Of a stretch of 64,000 bases of DNA, positions 34,707 to 47,231 are shown one piece after another (the first letter of the stretch is position 1; each line of letters opens with the position of its first letter). A program made the position numbers and the translations under genes. The stretch covers positions 62,001 to 126,000 of the forward strand of contig ARYC01000277.1 in assembly GCA_000711775.1 (NCBI GenBank), given 5' to 3'. This DNA is from Oxytricha trifallax (taxonomy: Eukaryota; Ciliophora; Spirotrichea; Sporadotrichida; Oxytrichidae). Under the pieces are notes generated by a model. That model saw only the letters and a list, made by a program, of their open reading frames with translations. It did not search any database and was not told the origin of the DNA.

Positions 34707-36300
34707 TTAAACTTGCACTCATATGAAAAGATACTTAAGAAATGATAGACCTAACAATAAAAGAAAATAACCGCAATAACAAGGAAAAAGCTATAATAGA
34801 TACCATGAACTAGGAGGAGCAATCTGGAAACATATGAGGTGAAATGAGACTTAAATATAGTAATGAGTTTTCCATTTTTTAAAATATTTTTCTATATAAG
34901 TTTTCTACTATAATTATTTAAATTTATATCTATCTATTCTTTTTTCTTACTTCCTCTTAAAATTTATGTATTATAAGTTTCTACCATTGATAAATTTTAA
35001 ATAATAAGTAACTTATTAGTGATTCGAGTACATCATAATAAATAGTTTATATAACGCATTTCAGTATTTTAATTACTCAAATTATTTTAAATTTGCACTC
35101 AAGTACAATCAGACATGTAATTTTTAATTAATAATTAATTAATGGTTTTTTTTATATAATTAAACATTGGTTTATTTTACAGAGCTATTAAACATTAAAT
35201 TATTCTTAGAATCGACTGTTTTATTCCTCAGTTTACCTGCATTATATATTGTAAAAAGGGAAAGTTTGCAAAATTTACTTAAAAATGATTTATGCATTTG
35301 CATTAAAAAAAACCTGCTCCAAATCAACTGAATATTCCTCAAATGTATAATATAGGGAACATATACAAGTCACTTTAAATTATTAGATCAGGTTTGTATA
35401 GTGATTTCCTTAATTATATATGTTTGCGTTTCATGTTGATAATAATATACATTAAAACAATAAAATTAATACATATAACTGTAGGAATTGCTCTTTTTGT
35501 TTTTATTATTCTTATTATTAATCATAAATAATTAAAAATTAAAAATTGTTTAAAATAATAAAATAACGTAATATATATTTTCATAATCTTTAATTTAAGT
35601 TAATTTATATTAAATAAAATGAGGCTGTCTCCAGAATCTCTCTGAATTCTTTCACCTTCCGTACCCAATAAACTTAAAGTAAGATAACTTTTTTAAGATA
35701 TTTTAGATAAATAGTGCTAATGGGATACTTTATATTCAATATTTGTGAAAAATTTCAGTTCTTTTCCCATAAATTAGAATATAGGTCATTAAAACTGCGA
35801 TATTTGAACTACACAATGCAAAATTAATGAAAATTAACTATACTTGAGCAATTTAAGTAAACTATCAAACTTATTCATACTAAGTCGTTTAATAACAAAT
35901 AATTTAAGAAACCAATAAAAATAAATTAATATAATAATTCTCATATGTAAACACTTCTTGTAATTATTCATTCCTTTTTTTAGTATGCTCTTATTTATTT
36001 CATATTTTTGTTTATACAATAATATTTAATGTTTAAATATATATTTTTTGCCAGTTTTTTAGTATTTTAAAGTACTAAATTTCCCTATCTTTTATATTTT
36101 ATTAATATTATTATTATTATTACAGTTTGTTCTTGATGAATATATTGTGTAGTTGCAATATATTATTTCTGTTATAAAATATAAAGTTCAATAGCAAATC
36201 TAATTAAATTGCGAGAAATTAGTGACATTTACTTACTTTTATATACAAACTAATCATTCTTATTAAATATGAACATATATCTTATTTTAATGACTAATGT
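34707..36300. other. AT-rich spacer
   Basis: No frame, inverted repeat or RNA gene recognised; the standard-code ORF at 35834-36019 is low in complexity. Confidence 0.45.
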
Positions 36301-37990
36301 AAAATTAATTATTAAAAGGTACTATATTGTTAGTGTTATTATTTATAATAAATTATACAAGAATTTAAAATTTTGGAAGAAGGTAAAATAAATTAAAATG
36401 CAAGAATATTAGAAACAAAAATATATTTAAATTAAACATATGTGTATTACTAAACGATAGCACTTACTCTTGTGAAACTTAGGTATTAAAAATAAGTAAT
36501 AAGCCATTAGCAATTGCAAGCTTAATCTATGAATATAATTAGTGGTGAATGCATTATAATCACCAATCGTAATGTTTGCAATATAAAGAATCTCTCTGCT
36601 CGTTGGTTTATATGATAATTTAAGTGCCCGTTGTTTGTCTTGTGAATGGTAGGTGCTGTATGGGTTGTAGACATCCTCCTTGTGAGCTCCATGAGAAGGG
36701 TTTCTGCCAGTGTCGCAATTAGCGTTTACTGAGAAGCGAAGTCTATATAATGTCTTGTTCTAGGCATTCTCCTTGCTCTGCTCATCTCTGTATCTTTTAT
36801 AGTATAGTTATGATCACTATTTTGTTGGTGTCATCGAGCTTTCTTGTGGAACCATAGATGGGAGTGGTATTATGCCTAGTCTTGAGAACACGCATCACAT
36901 TGCTTAATCAGGTCGGCTAGTCTTGACAATTCTTTTTAATTCAAGAATTTCAGAATTGCAAACGAAGTAAGGGGCGAAAGTTTGAATAGGGGGCTCCCAG
37001 TAGCATCACGCAATTCTTCACCGTAAAAAGCATGGAGATTGAATCTCCGACTCAGACAAATATCCCAGGGGCAAAGATAATCGAAGATCAATAATAATTA
37101 ATTAATGATAGTTTTGAACATGGAGAGAAAATCATATCTGCAAAGCTTGCAAATCTCTCAAGCCTGCTGCCCTTTTCCTTTCAGGACTAGGTGCTTTTCT
37201 CAATGTTTCAGTGTCAGGTTTATTCTCCCACTTTTAAAAGAATCACAATGGAGATGGAGTGCTATTACGGATAACGAGACAGTGGAACCCTGAAGCAGTT
37301 TCAAGGTGCGCGCTACACTCATTGGCTTCTCAACCAATGGAGATCCCATTCAATCTGTTACCTCAGGCTCCAACACGACTCCTTCGCACCTAGTGGATGC
37401 CACTCATATGCCTAGAGAATCTAAGAAGATAAATGCTAAGGCAGCAGTGAATTCAGGGCCTTCTACCACTACTATCTTTCATATCATTGCTGCAAAGATA
37501 TTTATTGCTGAATAAGCTTTCAAGTTTAAAGTCGCCAAGGGTCTTATTCCAGGTGATATTAGATTGAATAAACAAACAGTGAGATGAGTCGCTTACACTG
37601 TATTCGTTGGAGGAAAGCTAGCGGTTTGCCTTGGTCTTAGTGAAAGAGCAATTTCCTGCGTCCTTATTATGAATAATTGAGTACCTCTTCACTTGCCTCA
37701 TCAACTAGTATGTACATGATTCTCCTAAACTATTGGAAGTTGGATTGTAGCCTGGTGCTGCGTAGGCTCAGACTATGGTATGTACGGTTTAGAGTAGTAA
37801 CTATGAGAATCGGAAGACAATCACCATTAATCGTTGTATTTTGAGGTGTGCTCGCGCTTTCTAAAGCTGATCTACTATCATTCAGATACATTGAAAATCA
37901 TGGCAAGTTATTGAGATACTCGGGCTACAGCAAGTGGGATATCAGTTGTTACCTCTGAAGTGTTTAAGATCCTATTTTTGTAATGTTGAA
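36300..37990. other. GC-richer gene-like island, content unresolved (possible MDS cluster)
   Basis: Clearly GC-richer than its flanks. On the minus strand, 36790 down to about 36300 is open and reads LYRLRFSVNANCDTGRNPSH, then KEDVYNPYSTYHSQDKQRAL. Between about 37450 and 37780 another minus frame reads APGYNPTSNSLGESCTYQLM and later KTLGDFKLESLFSNKYLC. On the plus strand 37306-37590 is also open: GFSTNGDPIQSVTSGSNTT, ending before TGA at 37587. These readings overlap and cannot all be real. Frame changes and TGA occur in each. A scrambled gene with MDSs on both strands, or a decayed gene, would both fit. No family recognised. Confidence 0.4.
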
Positions 37991-40640
37991 GAACTAATCT
38001 ATAATATCTAAACTAATTCAACTTAGCTAGTTTTTATTAATTTTTCTTTTAACCTATTCTTCAAATTTTTTTAATTAAGAATTCAAGTCTAGATGACTAT
38101 AAGATTCCAAATGAAATCGTATCGCAAATAATGAATTTCTCCTTCATTATTAAATCCTTCACTCTATTCATAAAAATATCCCCAGAAACACCACAAATTC
38201 CTGCTTAAAAATAATTTTTGCCAATTAATCCAAATTTGATAATTAATATATCAAATAAATATCTAATATTAAATATAAAAATGTCAATAAAATTAGTAAG
38301 AATTAGTGAAATTGTTCAAGCGAGATGTAATTTTGGATAGGCTTTCTTATGAATCTTTTTGCAAATCTATCTGATTACGATGGCCTGAGAAACAATTAAA
38401 TATATTAAAATGGGCATAAATTTATTATAAATTTGATTTCATATTCACAGTTTCTACTGATAAAACCAAATTAAATCAAGTGAAATCGGGTATATTACAT
38501 CTTATACTTTTTAATTTCTCTATTAAATACAATTTTTGTTGTATTTTTATTCATCCAGAGCCCTTATTACTCTCGTATATTACTAATCACTAAATTTAAT
38601 GATACTGCTTAAGTACAACTCTTTGAAGACACTTGGATAACTCAAAGGACTTCATCGTTAAATTTGGTGATAAGTTACTGACTCACGGTAGTTTATTCAT
38701 TGATTATGTTTGATTTTATTTTACAGTAAAATTACGAAATAATTAATGATAAATATTTATAAATTATTAATTAGTGAAGCTTAAATACATATTGCTGATA
38801 ATGGAGCTGCTTGTAGAGTGAAGATAATCAAACCAGTGGATGCTTTTACTAGGTAGATATTTTAGTAAATGCATTTAAATAACCTGTAGCATGCCTTTAA
38901 TTAATAATTAATTTTGATATTTACAATTAAATCATATTTTAATAATTATATATCGCTAAACGAATGAATTTGGTTTTATATTGAATAATAAATAGCATTT
39001 GTATTTTCTATCTACTCGCTCCTGCAATTATCTACCACTTTCCTAGTTTCATATTCTGCAACTTAGATTTGCAAATGCTAACATTTTCTTACTCATATTT
39101 AAATAATTAACATTTAATATTACTTCTATAGTTTAACAACATAGTATCACTAAACTTTATAAATTTCAAATTAACTTTCATTCTCAGATGCAAGTAAAAT
39201 AGTGTTTCAATGCATCTAAATTGCATGATATTCAATGCAATTAGCTAGATATTCTAGTTTATATCGATTCACTTATCGTAAAACAGTACTTTTATATCCA
39301 TACTATACGTGTTTTCTCACATATGTTTATAATTATTACATATTAAATTACATGATTCATATTAATATTTATATATATTTGATAGCACAATGTTGTACAT
39401 TAAACACTTCCTAGTTTAAGCTAGGTCTCAACTAATTGTCCCCACATTCCTCAATAACTACCCAAACATGCTTGCATACTCCAAGCATGGATGTTAGCTG
39501 TTGATATAACCAATTAATCTTAACTGTGATGTCAAATTTGATATCCACAAATATCTAATTTATCAATTATTAGTTTTATTATGGTTATAATTAATATATA
39601 TATATAAAATAAATGGATATAATTAATGATTATATTAATGTAGATGAATTGTGAAATTAAGAGTTAAGAGCTTTTAAATTGATTGAAGGAGTTTTTGTGA
39701 TGGATTGTGGTAATTTTGGCTATGAATGAAAAGACATTGAAGGAAGGTTTAGTTAAAATTCATGGTTTATTCTTATAGTTATTTATCATAATGCACTTTA
39801 TAAATGTTAGATATGTATTGTTGTTATAAATACTATAGTTATTGATTTTTCAATTAAAATGTTAGGAATATTACACTTAGTTTTTATTGATTTGGCATGA
39901 TGTTAAACTTTTTCTTTTAATAAATGCAGCAATTCTTTTAGGACTTTTGCTTACCAGTAATTTCATGGAATCATACTTAAGTGGTACCACTATACATGAT
40001 TTTCTCTACATCTTAGGTAATATTTCCAATAGATTTTTGAAAAAAACACTCAGACTTTGTTAAAAACGACATAAAAATATAATTTTAATATATAATCTTC
40101 AATAAAAACAAAAAGATTTGAATTCAAATTGAATTCAAAAATAAAATGCTACATTTTGTTAGATAAATAGGATGGCTTTTCATTTAATTTAATCTAATAC
40201 CGTGATAATTATAAAATGGAAACAAACTATATTTAGGCTACTTTTCTAAGGTATATCAAGCTTTTGTTAGTTATATTTTTTGCAAACTTAAAATAAATTG
40301 AAACCATTTTTTATCGTGAAAACCGCCTAAATGAGAAATAAATACAAGCATTTATATGAATAAATCAAACTATCACTGTTTTACTCAATGATATATTTAT
40401 ATAAACTATTAATGCATATAGTTAAGTAGTTGTGATTTTCAGACACAACTCAATGATCTTTCTCGATCTTCGCAGAATTTCATAAAGATCTCTATCATAG
40501 ATCAAATTTTACTAATATTGATAGAGGCTCTTAACAAAGAGATATAATGCAATTAATGACCATTAAAGTGAGGAAAAAGCCAAATAAAGAACATTTTATA
40601 AGAAACTGATCTGATAATGTCAATAATTACCATATAAATA
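37991..40640. other. AT-rich spacer
   Basis: Nothing recognised apart from small hairpins near 39410-39430 and a few simple A/T runs. Confidence 0.45.
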
Positions 40641-41243
40641 AAAGATTTTGACACCTCAAATAAATCAGACTCTGTTAAAAGGAATGCTTTTTCTTAAAAT
40701 AAAAGTAATTTTGTAATCCTTTAGTTAACTCTCGATGTAAGCATAAAAAAAGCAAAAGATAAAAGGGGGTGGATCTTAAATGCTAAATGCTTACAAATAT
40801 TGAAATCTTAAACGAAGTTGGAGAATAGAATATACATTTTAGGAGAAATATAATTATTGACAATTTTATCAAGACATTTAACTAAAGTAAAAGTCGATTT
40901 CAACGAATTAACAATGAAATATGATATTTTCAATTGATGGTTATGTGGTCATAAAGCTCATATTTATTGTGACAATTATCATGAAGTCACATATAATCCT
41001 GGTGTAAAAAGCCACAGGACATATTATTTATTTCATCTTTCAACCCAAACACCTTAAGACATCACCAGATTAGTGCTCTTAGAGATACCTAGGAAACAAC
41101 TAAGGGATACTGTTGACATAGACTTTTGTTACAGCCAAATGTCCTTAATAAATCTTAATGAGTATTATAATAGGTCCATAAGGCATCTACTATAGTTCAG
41201 TGGCATCAAATTACTCAAATTTCATCCAACAATATTTGACTGA
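40641..41243 (+). pseudogene. Hypothetical ORF with Cys/His segment, one internal TGA
   Basis: Plus-strand frame of 200 codons ending at TGA 41241, with a single TGA at 40935. Blocks: KKAKDKRGWILNAKCLQILK, RHLTKVKVDFNELTMKYDIFN, then after the TGA WLCGHKAHIYCDNYHEV and GVKSHRTYYLFHLSTQTPQD, LRDTVDIDFCYSQMSL. The CGHKAHIYCDN part is zinc-site-like but no family is claimed. A degenerate second copy of the DNA at 40998-41100 lies 465 bp downstream. The gene appears decayed; alternatively the TGA marks the boundary of two segments. Confidence 0.3.
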
Positions 41244-41560
41244 CAAAGTTGAAAAATGGCTTTAAAATCAAAATTTGATAAAAATATAATATTTTATAAA
41301 TAGATATAATTAAAGTCAAATAAAGCAAAATGACTGTATTTGCATTGTTTAAAAGAGTTTTAAGATTCTTGAGAAATTGAAGTTTTTATATTGAGGTCAA
41401 GTCAAAATCCCAAATCTGCCTCAATCTTCTTATATTTCTTTAGAGCTTAGGTAATTCATCAAAGTGTGAAAAGCTACAGAACATATAAATTTGAGATCAT
41501 CAATCAAACCCGACACCTTAAGACATCATCAGATTCGAAGTCAATAAGATACCATTACCA
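40998..41560 (+). repeat. Degenerate direct repeat, about 100 bp, 465 bp apart
   Basis: The block beginning GTGTAAAAAGCCACAGGACAT at about 41000 and the block beginning GTGTGAAAAGCTACAGAACA at about 41465 share the interior CACCTTAAGACATCA and following bases, about 70% identical by eye. Both encode a KS(H/Y)RTY start in the plus frame. A tandem duplication of part of a gene, now diverged. Confidence 0.5.
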
Positions 41561-42399
41561 CAGGAAATCAGATATTTACTCAAACTTATTTTCAGATAAA
41601 CTTCAATTTTTTCAGGAAGATATTGTCAAGCTATTTTATAATCGACATTTTGGATAACGTGTGTTTATTTTATTATTTAGAGCTTTGGATATCTGAATAT
41701 CGTTTTTAAAGTAACTTCATGCAAAGCATGAAAGGTTCTTCTCCTAATTCCTATTAAAAAAAACAAATTAGAATTTGTTGTAAAAAGTTTCATTTTGCAA
41801 ATTATATAATCAAACTTCAATATTCTTCAATAAATTCATAATAAATATATTTATTTTTGCAATATTATGCTTTCTAGTGGTGAGATACCAAAGTCTTATA
41901 TGCGCTTGAAATGCTAATGCTGGCCAATTAGATTCAAATCAATATTATGTACTGTGGACTGTATTGTATCTTCATACTCATGAAACTTTATAGATTATGA
42001 ATCCATATTTAGGGCTTAGTATTTTAAAAATTTAATAAAAATAATTATTATTTTTTCTTAAGAGTTAAGACTCCACACTCAATAATTAAATATATTTTAG
42101 ATACATTTAATAATTTGCCAACTTAATCTGTATTATAATATTTAAAAACATAATTTTAATTTGAATAGGAATTTGTTAAAAGTTTAATTTAAATTTGAAT
42201 CATTAAGAAATTATTATAATTATTTGGTAGCTTTTTGATTTTAATACTAGGTACTTATATATATAGGGGGTCTTCACAAAACAGAAAGCTACCAAATTTA
42301 AAGGGTTAGTATATAAGGAAATTAATAACATTAATCAAACTTAAAAATTATTCTTAACTGTATCTCTAGAGCCATCTAATGCAAGACCTTACTCATACC

Positions 42400-43760
42400 A
42401 AATGGACGACCACAAGCAACCCAGCCTCGCCGTCGGTTCAGCTGTCGCCCTCCGTGCTCCCCCGGGGGTTGAGCGTGACCAGTAGCAGGAGCCATTGATG
42501 AGCTGACAGGGGCTGGCCCTCCAAGTTGACATGCTTATTGCCGAACATCTGCCCTAAAGACCATTCTGCAAAGAGTATCTTAGGCCTAATGTCGACCCTC
42601 TACGACCCCCACACCATCTACTGCCACCGGGACTGCATCCAGCAGACCGTGGAGTGCCACTTGGCCAGGAGGCGGCTGATATTCTAGTTGAGGACGCCCA
42701 GCAAGAAGGGGGAGGAGGCCATTAAAGAATTTAAGATTAAGGAAGATGTCTAGCACTAATCACTTATTACATAGACGCGCCCAAGGCAATAGGTGGGGGC
42801 CCTATCTATTACATGGTCAACAACCAGTGACAGATATCCACGATTGGTCGACACCTGTTCACAACATCACAATTATAGTTCACCCAGACTGGTCACTCGC
42901 CCTCAGTTGTGCCCTTCTACGAATGTGCCGATCCGTTCGAAAGCTGCAGACTTAATGAAGATTCCCTGGCCTGCCTAACGGCTAGCTATAAGCATGCTTT
43001 CGATTTCCTCTAAACAGAAATGGAATCCGCCAAGGGCATCCAGCCGCACACATGGGGAAGAGAACTGGCCAATAGAGGAAGGGGAGAAGCCTGGAGGGAT
43101 CTGCAGTTATATTTTCTAGGAGGTCATCATCATCGTTCCATCTGCCAAGGTAATTGGTCTAAGGACTCTCGCTCAATGCCATTGGATGGTTTCTCCAAAT
43201 AAAAATGCTCACTTATCTCGGCCCTGGGACACTTGTCTTAGTCGGGGACCCCATCTCCGTAGAGACAAACATGGAGAATCGAGTAGTGCCTTTGGCAGCC
43301 CCCAGGCGAAGATCTTCCCGTGACTTCCCCTACAATACTTGTTTGACAAAAATGCCGAGATGCCCAATGTGGAGACCAGCCTCCAGTAGATGAATAAGTC
43401 AAGGGGAAGAGGAGAAACTCGTGAATGGGGGTGTTATTGAGGAGGGAGAGCCAGAGAGGCGCGAGAGATGAGAAGATGACGATGGCAACTACAGAAGAGG
43501 ATACAGGGCTTGCTGCGGAGGGTGCAGAAGTGGCAGAGAAGGCTTCAGAGGATAACACGAAGATGGCAGATGCCTTGGGGGTAGACCACAAAGAGATAGA
43601 CCTGAAGAGTAACAATACGTAGAAGATGAAGAAGAGGGTTTCAACCTCTCAGAGCCAATCCACAATAAACTTGGTAGAAGAACCATCAAGATGGAAGACT
43701 TAAGCACACATTCGATTGATGAACAGACCTATCAGCACTTCATAAGCAAACAATGAATAA
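42400..43760 (+). other. GC-rich gene-like island, probable MDS or decayed gene
   Basis: The most GC-rich single-copy stretch in the window, with sharp edges. Plus-strand readings look coding but shift frame. About 42590-42750: TLYDPHTIYCHRDCIQQTVE. About 42900-43190: VPFYECADPFESCRLNEDSL, then ACLTASYKHAFDFLQTE. 43472-43756: DDDGNYRRGYRACCGGCRSG, a Gly/Arg-rich run, then VEDEEEGFNLSEPI and a C-terminus MEDLSTHSIDEQTYQHFISK before TGA 43754. Frames change between blocks and TGAs occur between them. Internal eliminated segments, introns or decay could explain that. The minus-strand ORFs at 43238-43707 are shadows. No family recognised with confidence. Confidence 0.45.
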
Positions 43761-44273
43761 GATGAAGTAAGAGTTGATCAATCATGACAATTTGAAAATT
43801 AAAGGATGAAATGAAAGTAAAACTAAATGTCATTTTAGAAATATTCGGGGTTTGTATTTATAGTAATCCGTCAACATATAATAACACAATCTATCATTTT
43901 TAATTAGAACTTTTATTCATCTAATTTTTCACATTATTTTATATAGAGAAATTATTTCCTATTACTAAAAAATTAGTAAATAATTAAAGTTATATAAATA
44001 TAAGTTATAATTTTTATTAAACTTTTCTTTTATTTTTTGAATCCTTTTGGTAAAGTGAATTAATATTTATTTTAAAAATGAACAATGTCTTAAATAAAAA
44101 ATATTGTTAATTTAATTATTAAAGTAATATGGGCTTTTAATACAACCAATAAGAATAATTTTATATATATATCATCACTAATCAGATTGGATAAATGGTT
44201 AATTTATTTAAAATAATATAAGTTATATATAATTGAAAGTTGATTTAGTTAAATAGAAAGTTTATAATCAGTA

Positions 44274-44811
44274 AAAATTAAAATATTTACTGGATAAGGA
44301 AATTAATCAACTTTTTCATTATAGTATTATATTATAATATTATTAATTAAATAATTAAAACCGCACTTTATTTCTAACTGTATATTTGTTTGAGATAGAG
44401 TGCGGTAAAGTGTGAATAGATGATTTTTATCTTTTAATTATGATTAAAAATTACATTTTCATTTTCTAGATGATATATTTTTTTAATTAAGAGTTAAAAT
44501 AGTATGATTTCATAGCTCATTTAAAAAATAATTAAATTAAAAAATTTATTCAACATTAACTATTAAAACATGCTTTTTATATATAATTTAATTCTATATT
44601 AAAAAAATATATCATCTCTAGAGAATGAAAATGTCGTTTTTAATCATAATTAAAAGATATAAATCTATTCACACTTTACCGCACTCTATTTAAAACAAAT
44701 ATACAGTTAAGAATAAAGTGCGGTTTTAGTTATTTAATTAATAAAATTAAATTTTAATACTATCATGAAAAAGTTGATTAATTTCCAATATTTGGTAAAT
44801 ATTTTAATTTT
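44274..44811. mobile_element. MITE copy 2 (same family as 22282-22818)
   Basis: About 540 bp with inverted arms of roughly 190 bp. Ends AAAATTAAAATATTTAC...GTAAATATTTTAATTTT next to TA at the left. Each arm has CCGCACTTTAT or CCGCACTCTAT facing GATAGAGTGCGG or AAAGTGCGG. Loop AT-rich, no gene. Divergence from copy 1 is considerable outside the conserved words. Confidence 0.75.
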
Positions 44812-45061
44812 ATTATATATATGAAGAGCAAAAACACAAAATCTAATTTTAGATTCTGCTGATTAATTAAAAATGATTTTTATAATAATAATTATAGAAT
44901 ATCTAAAATTTTGACAATTAATGATGACTTTCTTAAATATTCAAATTTTCTATAATTGTGAGTCTAAAAGTTTTATCAACAATAGCTTTCTGAAAAATTC
45001 CAGTTAAAAGTTAAAACTTAATATCCTTTACTCTATCACTACGCTACCTTCAATTTAGTTC

Positions 45062-45361
45062 TCAGTTAGAAATCAGGTAAATCTTCCATACACTAGACCT
45101 TCCACTTGCTGCTGGCAATTCCTGATCAGGAGATTTAAACCCCACTTGAGAACATGCCTATAATCTTCTTAGTGAGATTCTTTCACTTCTTAGGGTTAAA
45201 CATGTTTTAAGAAAATCTTCAATTTCTTGATCTTCTTTCAATGCTTCATTTCTTTTTCTCTTGAGTTATGCTAGTTTTACATGCTCTCTTGGTAGTGACT
45301 ACTAGTCTAATTCCAACCATGATTTCTTAAGAGCTTCAATGCAATCATTGTGAAAAATACT
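45062..45361 (-). pseudogene. Gene fragment, about 99 codons, open to TGA
   Basis: Minus-strand frame: NDCIEALKKSWLELDQQSLP, REHVKLAQLKRKRNEALKED, QEIEDFLKTCLTLRSERISL, then a Ser/Pro-containing tail and TGA 45062. Composition is convincingly coding with an amphipathic, Lys/Glu-rich helix. It opens right after a TGA; a nearby ATG (ATGAAGTATTTTTCACAATG) is in another frame, so a frame change or intron may lie at the 5' end. No family claimed. Confidence 0.35.
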
Positions 45362-45849
45362 TCATTTTCATCATTCTAGTCTTTGGATTAGCTTGATCCT
45401 CTTTAATCGTCTTCATATAAAAAAAGTAGGTGGTATTCGATACTCAAGGTAGGATTATTCAAGATAGAATTTATTCGAAAAATTTAATTGTATAAAAATC
45501 CATAAATAATAGATTAAATAATTTATTAACTATTAATTATCATAGTCGTATAATGAACATTTGAAGGCATGTCTAAAACAAATTTATTTTAAATTTGTTT
45601 TTATTTCTCTCTGATATAAAAAAATCTCTAAAAAACTTTAGAGAATCAATTTTAAACTATAAAACCTGTAACTATCACTGTAAAACTGCATCTAATTTTC
45701 ACTAATTTTTTATACTTTTGTAAAATAAACAGCAATTTTTAACATAATAAATAATTATGAAAAATTGAAAAAGATCAGATGCAGAAGGAGACTGTTCACT
45801 AAGATAAAATGGAAAGTCATAAATAAATATCTAGTTTTTTAGTTTTTAG

Positions 45850-46040
45850 TGGACCTCTTTAGTGAGAGCTGTGATAACGAACGACTTAAACTTCGCAGAG
45901 CTGCTAGAAAAACTGATATTTACAAATGGAAAGATGGAATAATTTACAAAGGAAACTATAAAGATGAATAAACGTTTTAACATAAACATTTTATATAACT
46001 AATATATTTTATATCACAGCTTATTTCACAAAAATCTTGA
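45850..46040 (+). pseudogene. Short MORN-like fragment
   Basis: Plus-strand frame to TGA 46038: DNERLKLRRAARKTD followed by YKWKDGIIYKGNYKDE, which resembles the Y-x-G-x-Y-x-G spacing of a MORN repeat. Only one such unit is visible and the downstream residues are low in complexity. Too short for a firm assignment. Confidence 0.25.
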
Positions 46041-46784
46041 TTATTAAAGTTGAGCAAACAAGTTTTTTCTTATCAATGCTTAGTAATCACATTTCTTGAT
46101 CTCTCCCTGCGATAACCTGGATCTTCTCCAAACATGCAAATTAGTTTCTTTGTTTCTTACAATCTTAACTTCGTTTCTTAATCATTATTTGGAATCAGAA
46201 GATTTTTAGACTTTCACTATTTAAGCTTTCATCTCATGATTTCCGATTGCCTAAACATTAGACTAAGCTAAGAATTAAATATTAGTACTATGTTGATAGT
46301 TTTATCATAAATTAATAAGGAATTAGGAGTTTAAAGTGACATCAGCAAATGTTAGAATTTTAGATTAATTCTTTAACAAAGATTATTTTAATAGTATTAA
46401 GTTTTAATTTTTAAATAAAATAAATATGTATATTCAATTAACTAATGAGGAAAAAACATTGTAATAAGTGAAATATTAATAACACGGTGTCATGCTTCCC
46501 TAACGGTTTAAAGAGCAATTTTTTTATTTCTATATTTTTAACAAATTTCTTTAAGAATGCCTCAACTTTTATCTTTACTTCGTATTTCTTTTCATTGATA
46601 AATTTAATTTTTCATTTGCCTGCAAGATATTCCAATATTATTAAAGATCCTGAATATATATCCCAATAGTTGTTCCTCTAGTGAGCTTTAGAGAAGAATT
46701 TATGTATTTATTATTGTAGGAATACTTTTGAATTTGGGATATTAATTTAATTTAAATTAAAGAAATATTTAATAAAATTATAAC

Positions 46785-47064
46785 CAGTTTAAGTTGGCCA
46801 ATTTAAACTATTTCGGGATCGTTCTATAGAGAATTAAAAATTAGCAAGACTTTTTTATTCGCGGTATCATTCTATCACATTCCTGGGGAGAGAAAAATCC
46901 AATTTAAAAGACCCCTTTAAATTCTATAAATTATACCCTCACATTAAATTAGAGTTATCTCTTTCTAGGGATGTGATTAAATAGTACAGCGAATAATTAA
47001 GTCTAGCTAATTTTGAATTCTCTAGAACGAGCCAAAAATTGTTTAAATTAGCCAACTTGAACTG
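46785..47064. mobile_element. Short MITE with about 110-bp inverted arms
   Basis: The left arm begins CAGTTTAAGTTGGCCAATT and the right arm ends with the complement of CAGTTCAAGTTGGCTAATT. Both continue through TCGTTCTA(TA)GAGAATT..AAAATTAGC, TTATTCGC and ATCACAT(T/C)CC. Total about 280 bp; no gene; no clear duplication. It lies just outside the worn left end of TBE copy 2 and is unrelated to the TA-type MITEs. Confidence 0.75.
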
Positions 47065-47231
47065 CCAGTAAATTAATTAATTATTTATTTAATGTAAATA
47101 TTCGCTTCAGGAAAGTTGTTTGATTGAATTTTAGAATGATATAAGTGGACAAATTAAGCATACTATATTAGGGTTTTGATAGGGCTAATTTAGGGATTTA
47201 GGGTTTGAATACTAGTAATTTAAGTTAGTAT

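Noticed and set aside
43238-43707. Long minus-strand standard-code ORFs of 125 and 72 codons
   Set aside because: They are shadows of the GC-rich plus-strand coding-like sequence, with Ser/Leu-rich composition typical of antisense reading.
47160-47215. TTAGGG/TTTAGGG-like words as an interstitial telomere
   Set aside because: They are irregular, lie in the subterminal repeat of the TBE and are mirrored at its other end; the species telomere repeat indicated by the TBE ends is G4T4.
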